NCBI GenBank assembly: GCA_036186865.1
Contig: AP025054.1
Coordinates: 25,425,424 to 25,489,423 of the forward strand
Length of the DNA: 64,000 nt
Reading direction: 5' to 3'
From: Eustoma russellianum
Taxonomy: Eukaryota; Streptophyta; Magnoliopsida; Gentianales; Gentianaceae
Part shown: positions 21,267 to 30,655 of the stretch, in pieces
Layout: each line of letters opens with the position of its first letter
Position numbering within the stretch: the first letter of the stretch is position 1
Position numbers and translations under genes: made by a program
Notes under the pieces: model-generated
The model's input: only the letters and a program-made list of their open reading frames with translations
Databases searched by the model: none
Told to the model about the DNA's origin: nothing

Positions 21267-21569
21267 AAATGAAAATTAATGCAAATACCGATGCAGACTC
21301 TCACGAGAAATCAGACAAGAAAATATTGTATCAGAAAAGGTAGCTTCTTGCTTTGAACCTTTCATAGTGATGTACCATTGGATTCACTCCGGTAATTAGT
21401 GACTTAATGTCTTGAACCAGTCAGTCTTTGCTGTGAACTTAGACAAAAATGTCGAGAAATATGTTTGGATAATTTTTAAGGTCATGATTTTAAGTGGTGA
21501 ATTCTTAAAAATGTCACATATGGTGTTATAAATGATTAAAAGTTGAAATAAAGTTGAAACAAATGAAGA

Positions 21570-21790
21570 AGTGACGTCGATCTCTACATAGATCTCTCAG
21601 CCAGAGATCGATGTATGCATAGATCTCTCAGTCAGAGGTCGATGTACATAGATCTCTACATCGATCGATCGATGTCACATAGAGACAAAAACTGAAACTC
21701 ACTGTGAGACATAGATTTCTCAACCAGAGGTACATCGATCGATCGATGTATACATCAGTCTCTAAATTTGAGACATAGATCGATCAACGT
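21570..21790. repeat. Palindrome-rich segment related to the G1 array
   Basis: Two perfect 18-bp palindromes, ACATCGATCGATCGATGT, lie at 21658-21675 and 21732-21749. Around them are partial sites (GACGTCGATC, GATCTCTCAGTCAGAG, GATCGATCAACGT). They differ from the G1 palindrome by a paired G-to-A/C-to-T change that keeps the symmetry. The segment lies between the minus-strand LTR and the aligned part of the S1 LTR and may be the start of the S1 5' LTR. Confidence 0.8.
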
Positions 21791-21912
21791 CCAACGTTTT
21801 TGGAGAAATTTTTCTAAAAAGTGGTAAAATTATTGTTTTCATTTACATATCTTTCATATATGTATATTTTGATTTTATTACTTGTTTTTATGATAATCAT
21901 AATGTCTTGTGA

Positions 21913-23996
21913 CTAATGTGCCTTGGAAGTTTCTACAACTTACCAAAAAGGGCAAAATTGGTATTTTGAGTTTTGTAGGAACATGACATGGTAAAAATGT
22001 TTCAAGGACACATTCATATCATATTTATCATCAAAACGATGTTATTATATCTATTTCTGACCATCTAGGTCATTTCTGGAGTTTTCTCTCACCAGGGGCA
22101 ATTTGGTCATTTTACCCATGAGGGCAGTTTTGGTATCTTTACTCATGGAATCACTTGAGTATATTATTATATTCATTCTGGAGTTGATTTTTATTTATCT
22201 TGAAGATTATGTGGTAGTTTTCTATTATTTCTCTCAAATGATGATATTATCGACAGTAGCAGGATATGTGACGAGTTGTGATGTCACATTCTATTTTTTT
22301 CTTGAAGACCTTCTTCTATATTTTATCAGAGGATATTAATCATCATTTTACATAGAATTTAAAGGTGTTAAAGGCGTGAAAATGGTCACAACATACAAGA
22401 AGAAAAGTGGGAATTTTGGTGTTATATGTTGGCATAATCTTGTCAACTATTATTTGTTGATTTCTCTTTCAAAAATCTGAGTTGATATACATATATATGT
22501 GTTGAAAAAGGTTTATATATAGGTGAATATGATGGTGTACTCATTTTATGGCTTGGTGACAAGTGGACCAACCAAAAAGAAGTTATAAAATCAAAAGAGG
22601 GCAACAGCTACGATGAAGGTTTTGGAGCTGATTTTTGTGTTTGAATTCTTCGACTAACACATACCTATTCTTTTGGCAAAAAAGTTGAGAGGATAGTGGA
22701 GTTGTTATGCCCTTTGATCCTACTACATTATCTTCAACATTTTCAAGACTAAATATAGTCTAAATTTCGGCCAAGGTGATTTTCCAAGGTGGACGAATTG
22801 TGTTGCTTCATTTTGCCAAGTGTACAAGGTTTTGATGTGGACAACCAATGATGTGAAGAAACTTAAGCATTGATGATGAAGATGGTGACACATTGGAGTT
22901 CTTATCTTCAAGAGCCAATTCACACTATAAATAGGAGGCAAAGGTGAAGAAGAAGAACACACACTTGAATGCAATAGTTGAATTGTCTTGCTATCTTCTT
23001 CTCTCCATTCTTGTTTCATTCTTTGTAGCCAAGGTGTTCTTGTGATATTTGTTGTAGAGCTACAAGCCTCTTGTGTCTCATTTGTAAGATTGATTGGCAA
23101 GGCTACATCAATAGGTGATAGAGGTGTCGCAACCAAGAATTGCATAGAGGTGGTCATCCAAGTCTTTAATAGGGTTGGTGTTTTAACCCAAGGATCAAGC
23201 TTGGTTCTTGCTGTAATATGGTTCATACCATAGTGGAATCCAAAGAAAGGTATTCCTTGGGACTGGAGTAGGTCACATTGACCGAACCAAGATAAATCCT
23301 TGGTGTTCTTGTCTTCTTTACATTTTTCCGTTTTATGCCCGTTTTCTCTACAGATTTCACACAATTTCTCATGTTTTGGAATAATAGCTAAATACTTTCA
23401 AAATTCGTGATTTTTGGTGGAGTTATACTTCAGACTGTTATCTTTCATTTGAAATAAGAATCACTTGATTTGAGAAAGGGAAAGTTAGTCTTTCAGTCGT
23501 TCCAAGATAACTGCTCCAATCTAGATGCAATCTGACCAGTTTTGAGAAAACTTGAATTCTGTTTTAACCAAGAATTGTTCAAGGTTAGGACCTTTTGGAA
23601 ACATAAACGAGACATCCTAAGGAGTTTTTTGACATAAAGATCAATCTTTTTGGTTGAGTATTAAAAGAAAAACACGTTTTCAATTTCAGTAACATTCTGT
23701 CCAATTCTGTCCAGGTTGACCATCTGAATCTTTTTATTTGTTTGAAGGGTCAAACAATTTTATTTTTATCTGATTTTTGGACAGTCTTTTTAAGACATTG
23801 AAGTTAAGTTCTGGAAATTTTCATAATTTTATGAGTTGTGTACACTGATTTTCGAATTTTTAAAAAGGGTTCTGAATCTGAGGTAGTCTCAGATTCTGTT
23901 TACAAAAGGGATTTTAATTAAGGGTAATAGTGTAATTTCCACTAACCACTATTCAACCCCCTGTAGTTCTATTTATTGTAGGTGCACGGTCCAAGA
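21913..23996 (+). repeat. S1 5' LTR (aligned part)
   Basis: Aligns throughout with 30655-32730 with many small differences and a few short indels, so S1 is much older than G1. The 3' end reads GGTGCACGGTCCAAGA, whereas the 3' LTR ends GGTCTAACA; the terminal CA has mutated here. Open frames within it, on either strand, are not conserved in the other copy. Confidence 0.85.
22926..22933 (+). promoter_or_regulatory. TATA box in the S1 5' LTR
   Basis: TATAAATA in CACTATAAATAGGAGGCAAA lies roughly at mid-LTR and is conserved in the 3' LTR at 31644-31651. It probably marks the U3/R boundary. Confidence 0.65.
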
Positions 23997-23997
23997 A

Positions 23998-24010
23998 TTG
24001 GTATCAGAGT
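23998..24010 (+). other. S1 primer-binding site (tRNA-Met)
   Basis: TTGGTATCAGAGT follows the LTR end by one base and complements initiator tRNA-Met apart from the last position. Confidence 0.85.
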
Positions 24011-24118
24011 GAGGTCTACGCCACTCAAAGATGCAAGATTCAACACCATACGAACAAGACAAGGCCAAGAAACAACAATTCAAAGTAGCCTGCTAATCTC
24101 AAATTAAAGGTACATACA

Positions 24119-25260
24119 ATGGCCATAGTTTCTCACAAAGGTGAGTGGGAAGGTATGTCTACACATTGTCCTTCTCTTTTCGATGGAAATAATTTTGTTC
24201 ATTGAAAACTTAGAATGAGACTATTCTTAATGGCTATAGACATCGATTTATGGTCTATAGTTGAAGATGGGCCGTACATTCCAATGAAAATTGTACAAGT
24301 TAGTGGAGTCACACAAGAAGTTGAAAAATATAAAAGTGAATGGTCTTCTGAAGATAAAAAGAAAATGTCCATGAATGCTAAGGCTATGCAATTACGTTAA
24401 ACAGACTAACACTTCTGAAGCAGGATGTGTCAAATTGCACAAGTGCACACGACATGTGGAAATCATTAAATTAAAGCATGAAGGTTCTAGCGGTGTAAAA
24501 GAGTCAAAAATAAACATGCTTATATTTGAGCTTGAATCTTTCAAAATGTTGCCGAACGAATCCATAACTTCTATAGATTTGAGGATTACTAACATTTTCA
24601 ATGCCCTTGAAGCTTTAGGAAAATCATTTACCAACAACGAGAAGGTTCAAAAGGTGCTGCGAAGCCTTCCTACTGAATGAGATCATAAGGTCACGGCGAT
24701 TGAAGAAACAAAATCAATCATAAAAATGGACGAATTGATAGGCTTACTAAGAGTATACGATGTTAAACTAAACCAATGGAAGTCCGAGTCATCTAAATCA
24801 TCCGGTAAGTCTATAGCTTTCAAATCAACTGAGTCACATATAAACAATGATTATAGTAATAGTGATAATGAATTCGACGATGACTTAATATTAATAGCTA
24901 GAAAACTTAGTTTTTTAAACGGTCTAATAGGAATAAACAACAATCTTCTTCTTCTTCTTCTTCTTCTTCTTCTCAACCTAAGAAAAATAGCTCTAATAAC
25001 AACAAATGCTATAACAAAGAGTTAAAATGTTATGAATGTGGTCAAAGAGGACACATCTCTTATGATTGTCCGACAAAGAAAAACATCAACATTAATAATA
25101 ATAACAAACAAGATAAGGAGACGCAAAAAACAAAGGCAAAGGAGACCAAGCCAAGGAAAGGCAAACGAGCTAGATGGTGAGCATATGGAGCGACTCGTTC
25201 GACTCAGAATCTGACACTGAGGAAGCTCAAGTCTGCTTTGTATCCAACTAGATAAGTTCT
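24119..25260 (+). pseudogene. S1 gag relic
   Basis: The ATG at 24119 starts MAIVSHKGEWEGM. Codon 29 is TGA (24203-24205) where the family has Trp (FVHWKLRMRLF). Frameshifts near 24395 and 24470 follow, then another TGA for Trp at 24678-24680 in PTE*DHKVTAIEE. Gag landmarks are the UBN2-type domain (LESFKMLPNESITSIDLRI, then NEKVQKVLRSLP), a poly-Ser run coded by the TCT/CTT microsatellite at about 24945-24973, and the CCHC zinc knuckle CYECGQRGHISYDC at 25028-25069. Gag would package RNA; this copy cannot be made whole. Confidence 0.85.
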
Positions 25261-25269
25261 TCATCTGAT

Positions 25270-26340
25270 GAAGATTCTAGTAATGAAATGTCATTTGATG
25301 AAATGTATGAAGAATTTATAAAGATGCATGCTCACTGTAAAGGCTTTCCAAAGAAAAGAAGAAACTAATTGAAGAAAATGATAAGTTGAAGACGTCCAAC
25401 ATGGAATTTTCGGATGAATTAGAATCTTTTGAACAATAGTCTACTAATACTCTTGATTCTTTAAAGATTAAAATTGAATCATATAGGAAAAATGGACAAA
25501 CATTAAAAACTAAAAATAGTATGTTAAAATCTAAGTTAGAAAGTTGTGAAAATGATATATTTCAACTTAAATCTTCTAAATTAAACTTAGAAAAAATGTT
25601 AGAACAATTTAAGTCTGGAACCAACATGCTAGATACATTAATATCATCACAAAAATATGTAAACGATAAAATTGGATTAGCATATAAAGAAGAAGACGTC
25701 AAAGTAGATAAAAAGACTAAGTTTGTTTCGTTAAGTACTAAACAACCTTATAAAGCAACAAAAATATAATCAACTTTGCTTGCTACATATTCTTTTACTC
25801 CTTCTTCTGCTCATTCCAAGCTAAAATTGCAACACGTACCCGCAAAAGCACACACATATAAACGTACAACTAGGCAAGACTTTGCATCTAGACCACATAG
25901 AAATTATGCCTATTTGTATACAAAAGTATATAGACAAAATCAAATGCATCCAACTTATTATGAACCTAAGTATAGGCAACATTCATATAAGACTTATAGA
26001 AATGCATATGAACACACATACATAGCATCATATAAGAAACAAAATCATATGCCTTACTTTAGCTATCAAAATCGTCCACAACATAGTACATATAAACCTT
26101 GGTACAACATGTATAACAATGCATCATCTTTTAAATGGAATGATCTTGTACATGTTAATACTTTATATTCAACTTATAATAATGTCAAATATGTGCCAAG
26201 CAGGTGCATCTAAGTTTGGATACACAAAGGGTATATAAACAAGGGTGGCACCCCTAATATTCAAGGACCAAGTAAAAGGGTACCTAAAACTTTGTCTCCA
26301 TTGTAAGAAAATAGCAAGGAATGCAAGAAGAAGGCAAAGT
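25270..26340 (+). pseudogene. S1 gag C-terminal coiled coil and Tyr-rich linker
   Basis: 25521-25769 encodes a Lys/Glu/Leu-rich, coiled-coil-like stretch (LKSKLESCENDIFQLKSSKL). 25776-26213 encodes an unusual Tyr/His/Lys-rich segment with many YK and YR pairs (for example HPTYYEPKYRQHSYKTYRNA). Then comes PNIQGPSKRVPK, the linker usual before the protease of Sirevirus-like elements. The two main frames are separated by a stop and small shift. Extended gag C-termini are known in this lineage. Confidence 0.6.
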
Positions 26341-26342
26341 CA

Positions 26343-26801
26343 AAGAAGCTAAAAACCAAATGGTTTTTAGATAGTGGATGTTCAAGACATATGACGGGCA
26401 ACCCCAAGCTATTCACCGAGTTGTAACATATCGAGAATGGAGGAAAGGTGACATTCGGTGACAACAAGAAAGGAAAAGTTGCTGGAAAAGGAACAATCGA
26501 GGACCCTAACACATTTCAAATACAAAATGTGTTGTTAGTCAGAAATCTTTCTTATAATTTATTAAGTATTTCACAACTTATAGATTCTGGTTATTATGTT
26601 TCTTTTATCCTTGATTCTTGTGACATAACTAATGAAAAATGAGAAATTGTATTAAAAGGAAATATGGATGGTAACATTTATACCCTTTCCTTAGATAACA
26701 TGTTAGATGCTAAAGTTAATGTTTAATATCACATGACTTACATGTAAACTTATGGCATAGACGACTAGGCCATATAGGAATTTCAACTATTGAAATGTTA
26801 T
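26343..26801 (+). pseudogene. S1 protease and start of the pre-integrase domain
   Basis: KWFLDSGCSRHMTGNPKLF carries an intact aspartic protease triad DSG (from 26370). NVLLVRNLSYNLLSISQL is the usual second protease block. A stop after TNEK and a shift follow. LWHRRLGHIGISTIEMLFKK starts the zinc-binding pre-integrase domain and is cut at 26801 by Pack-MULE M1; it resumes at 28416. Confidence 0.85.
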
Positions 26802-26811
26802 TTAAAAAGAA
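26802..26811. repeat. M1 target duplication, left copy
   Basis: TTAAAAAGAA, identical to 28406-28415. Ten bases is within the 8-11 bp seen for Mutator-like elements. Confidence 0.9.
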
Positions 26812-26994
26812 GAGTTAATTGCAACTGGTATCCATTCTTTTCCACCAAGTTTTAAGTGGCATCCAATGTTTCATGAAACACACTTGCCATCCAGACTTAT
26901 AGGGTTAATAGACACCTGACATCCATGCTGACGTCATAAAGGCAATTTTCATTTATTTTTTAAAAGTTTATAGAAAAAATAATTCAAAAATAAA

Positions 26995-27055
26995 AAAAAC
27001 CCCACCCCCACCCCGCTACACCCCCACCCCCACCCCCACCCCCACCCACCCCAAC
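26995..27055 (-). repeat. G-quadruplex-prone tract in the left M1 arm
   Basis: The plus strand is CCCCACCCCCACCCCGCTAC followed by repeated ACCCCC units, so the minus strand has many G3-5 runs separated by one to a few bases. The mirror tract in the right arm (about 28165-28220) has the G-runs on plus. Confidence 0.7.
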
Positions 27056-27088
27056 CATGCGACCTCCCTCCCCCTTCTTCCTTCATCT

Positions 27089-27715
27089 TCATCTTCTTCG
27101 TTCATCTCCATCTCCATCTTCATCCCTCCCCCTTCTTCCTTCACCATGCGGCTTAATTTGTTGCAACAAACACACCATACCGGCAAGCGAATACTCCTCC
27201 AACTGCCGCAAGCCAGTAAAAGCAGGGTCGGATCCCTCCGAAGTCCCATCACTCCCACAACAACCACTATTCAAATAAGCCAAAGAATTGTGCAATATAT
27301 TGGACAACACATCCATTCCACCATAGCAATGCCCATTACTCAAAATAGCTTTCAAAGCCACATCCTCATCATACCCTAACGCCACAAGCTTAGCAATAGC
27401 CTCATTGTATAAGAACTCCAAATTCTTCCGCAAAATCTCCTCCAATTGTTCCTCAGTGCAATACCCCCATCCACTATCATCGAACACCGAGGTCGGAGCC
27501 CCATCTGAGCCAGCATTTAATCTAGGATTCTGAGAACCGTTAAAACCCATTTGATAATTCAACAGCCTTACCTCAGATATCATAACGGATTTACAAATTG
27601 CCCCGTTCTTGTCTGCTACGACGGCAGTGTTTCCGTTGGAACGTTCCACGATCGTCTTACCCGATCGGGCCCTCCGATTAGTCCTAATATGCTTCTCTCT
27701 AACGGTGCAGCCCAT
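27089..27715 (-). pseudogene. MIP1: Captured 5' part of MND1-interacting protein 1 (MIP1)
   Basis: The ATG at 27715 opens 208 codons. Residues 1 to about 190 are a clear MIP1 N-terminus: MGCTVREKHIRTNRRARS, then WGYCTEEQLEEILRKNLEF, the UBA-like LVALGYDEDVALKAILSNGH, MDVLSNILHNSLAYL and LRQLEEYSLAGMVCLLQQIK. The full plant protein is a RING-type E3 ligase-like protein of several hundred residues with coiled coils and a C-terminal RING; all that is missing. From about 27145 the frame runs into the inverted repeat and ends in an Arg/Asp/Glu-rich tail. The reading frame of the captured part is intact, which may reflect recent capture. A chimeric transcript from this locus is possible but unproven. 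Confidence 0.9.
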
Positions 27716-27756
27716 TTAGGATTGTTACGAAAATCAAAGCAAGCCTTCTAACAAGA

Positions 27757-28090
27757 AGAGGTAAAAAAAGACAGAAAGATCAACAATAAATTATATGGTT
27801 TTAACAAGAACAAAACCAACAAGAATTATAGTAGTAATAATAATAATAAAAACAACAATAATAATAGTAATCTAAGGAAGAAAAAAAGAAAACATGGACT
27901 CACAGAGAAGATGGTTGGGGTGATTTTGGTGGTGGGTGTGTGGTGTGATTGAGCTGCGGAGAGGCAGCGAAATCGTTACCAGAGGTGCAGAGAGAGATAC
28001 AGAATGTCGGATGGATTCAGAGCGAATGGAGGATTTAGTGAGGTGAGAGAGATGAAGAGGATGAAGATGAAGATGGAGGAATGTAGATTA
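27757..28090 (-). other. Captured 5' UTR and intron of MIP1
   Basis: Minus sense upstream of the MIP1 ATG shows an acceptor-like CTTCTTGTTAG just before AAGGCTTGC and, further up, a donor-like CTCTGTGAGT near 27903. I infer that the captured piece is genomic (5' UTR exon, intron, coding exon) and not a cDNA. Confidence 0.5.
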
Positions 28091-28405
28091 ATAGGGGAGG
28101 ATGAAGATGGAGATGGAGATGAAAGAAGAAGATGAAGATGAAGGAAGAAGGGGGAGGGAGGTCGCATGGTTGGGGTGGGTGAGGGTGGGGGTGGGGTGTG
28201 GCGGGGTGGGGTGGGTTTTTTTTTTATTTTTGAATTATTTTTTCTATAAACTTTTAAAAAATAAATGAAAATTGCCTTTATGACGTCAGCATGGATGCCA
28301 GGTGTCTATTAACTCTATAAGTCTGGATGGCAAGTGTGTTTCATGAAACATTGGATGCCACTTAAAACTTGATGGAAAAGAATGGATACCAAGTGCAATT
28401 AACTC

Positions 28406-28415
28406 TTAAAAAGAA
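28406..28415. repeat. M1 target duplication, right copy
   Basis: TTAAAAAGAA, identical to 26802-26811. Confidence 0.9.
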
Positions 28416-29483
28416 TTTAATGAGAGGCATGCCTAAGTTAGACTTAGATAATTTTCAATGTTGTGAAGCTTGTATTAAAGGAAAACATATTAAAGAAACA
28501 TTAAAACCAAAACATGAAGTGAGTACTAGTCATGTACTACAATTGCTTCACTTAGACTTATTTGGTCCAAGTAGGACAAGAAGTCTAGGTGGACACTACT
28601 ATGTGTGTATCATAGTAGATGATTACTCACGCTACACATGAACATTGTTCTTTGAAACTCGTATAAAGCAACTCGAAAATCTTTATGAAGAAAATGTTAA
28701 AAGAGTTAGGAGTGAAGAGATGGAGAATTTAAAAACAAAGATGTAGTCAAGTTTTATGAATTGCATGGAATTAAACATGAATTCTCACCACCTAGAACAC
28801 TACAACTCAATGGAGTTGTTGAACGTAAAAATAGAACTACACAACAAATAGCAAGGACAATGTTGTGTGAAAACAAAGTACCTAAATATTTATGGGCTGA
28901 AGCTGTTAGTTGTGCATGTTATATTATAAATGGACTTTCTATTAGAAAGATATTAAATAAAACACCTTACGAATTACTAAATAATAGACAACCTAAGATA
29001 GATTATCTTAAAGTTTTTGGTTGTAAGTGTTTTGTGTTGAACACTAAAGATAATCTAGACAAGTTCGAGCAAAAGTCTATTGAGTGTATATTTGTTGGTT
29101 ATTCAACTAATTCAAGAGCATATAGGTGTTATAATCCTGCATATAGAAAGATAATTAAATCCATACACGTGAAATTCAATGAAAATGCATGTTTTGAAGT
29201 TAGTGATAAAACTCAACATAAACAAGAGAATAATGTTGAAAATATGTTTGATGATGATATATTACTTGAGCCTGTACTTGATCATTTAGAACCAACTCCC
29301 CCTGAACAAGACATGCATGAACTCTTAGATGAAATGAATGAAGAGAATTTGCGATTGGAAGATAATACAACTAATTTGCAAGATGATCCAATTGTATATG
29401 ATAATGTTCATACAAATGAAACGTTTGAACAAGATGAGAGTGAACCTAGTCAACCTAGAAATTGGTGGCTTATAAAAAGATAA
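28416..29483 (+). pseudogene. S1 integrase relic
   Basis: After the M1 target copy the pre-integrase domain resumes (CCEACIKGKHIKETLKP), then LLHLDLFGPSRTRSLGG and VDDYSRYT with the first catalytic Asp. TGA replaces Trp at 28639-28641. The second catalytic region is damaged by shifts near 28700. The frame from 28761 has GVVERKNRTTQQIARTML (catalytic Glu), KYLWAEAVSCACYIINGL, FGCKCFVLNTKDNLDKFE and SRAYRCYNPAYRKIIKSIHV, the usual copia integrase C-terminal blocks, and then an acidic spacer to RT. Confidence 0.88.
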
Positions 29484-29650
29484 ACATAAACACCCAAAAG
29501 AGTTAATCATTGGGGATCTAAGTGTTGAGGTTAGAACATGGAGAAACATAAGTCAATTTGAAGGACATAATTTAATCTCACACTTAGAACCTAAGAAAGT
29601 TAAAGAAGCCTTAGGCGATATATCCTGGATAGATACCATGTATGAATAAT

Positions 29651-30351
29651 TAAACCAATTTACCAGGTTCAAGGTGTGGGACTTAGTACCTAAACTCGAA
29701 AATAAGTCTATAATAGGAACTAAATGGGTATTTAGGAATAAAATGAATGAACAAGGAAACATCACACGAAATAAAGCTAGGTTAGTCGCACAAGGTTATA
29801 ATCAACAAGAAGGAACAGATTATGAAGAAACCTTTGCACCCATTGCACGACTAAAAGCAATTAGATTGTTACTTGTGATTGTAAGTCTAAGCAACATAAA
29901 ACTCTTCCAAATAGATGTCAACAGTGCATTCTTGAATGGATACATCCAAGAAGAGGTGTTTGTGAAACAACCCCCTGGATTCGAAGATCCAAAGAATCCT
30001 AACCATGTGTACAAGCTTAAGAAAGCTTTATATGGTTTGAAACAAGCTCCAAGATCTTGGTACGATAGATTTGAAAATTTTCTTATTGCAAATAATTATC
30101 AAAGGGGGACCATAGACAACACATTATTTCTAAAAAGAAAATATAATGACTTGTTAATAGTTCAAATATACGTAGATGACATAATCTTTGGATCAACCAA
30201 CCCTACCTTAGTAAAGGGCATCGAAGAGTGTATGAAGTCAGAGTTTGAAATGTCAATGATAGGAGAGTTGTATTACTTCTTAGGTTTACAAATCAAACAA
30301 ACCCCCTCAAAGAAATCCATATTAGCCAACTTAAGTATGTCAATGATATGA
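29651..30351 (+). pseudogene. S1 reverse transcriptase relic
   Basis: A long readable stretch covers most of copia [86 protein letters not shown] and the catalytic box YVDDIIFGS (YVDD at 30169-30180), then FEMSMIGELYYFLGLQI. A TAA replaces an expected Glu codon near 29647-29649, just before LNQFTRFKVWDLVP. A frameshift near 30345 joins the RNase H frame. Confidence 0.9.
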
Positions 30352-30655
30352 TTAACAAGTTTGGGTTTGAAGAGTTGAAACCAACGCCTACCCCTATAAG
30401 CATTAGCACCAAACTAGACAAGGATGAAAATGGTAAACATTTTGCTGACACACTTTATAGGTCTATGATTGGATCATTGTTACACTTAACCGCATCAAGA
30501 CCTGATATCATGTTTAGTGTGTGTATGTGTGCTAGGTTTCAATCTTGTCCTAAAATATCACATTACAATGCGGTGAAAAAGATATTTCGATATCTTAAAC
30601 ACACACCTCACTTAGGACTTTGGTATGATAGAAATGCTAAGTTGGAACTGTATGC
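30348..30655 (+). pseudogene. S1 RNase H, N-terminal remnant
   Basis: GSLLHLTASRPDIMFSVCMCA and NAVKKIFRYLKHTPHLGLWYD lead into RNase H. The sequence stops at KLELYAN, just before the first catalytic Asp, where it joins the 3' LTR. The 8-base stretch CTAATGTG is common to this junction and to the left edge of the alignable 5' LTR (21913-21920), so a microhomology-mediated deletion is likely. Confidence 0.8.

Larger units (their letters stand above)
26812..28405 (-). mobile_element. M1: Pack-MULE carrying a MIP1 gene fragment
   Basis: The 1594-bp element starts GAGTTAATTGCAACTGG and ends in the inverse, with terminal inverted repeats of about 315 bp (26812-27130 and about 28090-28405) and a perfect 10-bp target duplication. 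The outer part of the repeats matches M2, so both belong to one family. The inner part of each arm is a C-rich (left) or G-rich (right) tract, then a CTT/CAT-rich stretch. The inside (about 27131-28090) holds host gene DNA and no transposase. It splits the S1 pol at the pre-integrase domain. Confidence 0.92.

Noticed and set aside
22723..23364. 213-codon minus-strand frame in the S1 5' LTR beginning MCEICRENGHKTEKC, a formal CCHC pattern
   Set aside because: It is antisense within the LTR, does not survive in the 3' LTR (length change in the T-run near 32070) and has no other zinc-knuckle or gag context. Chance match.
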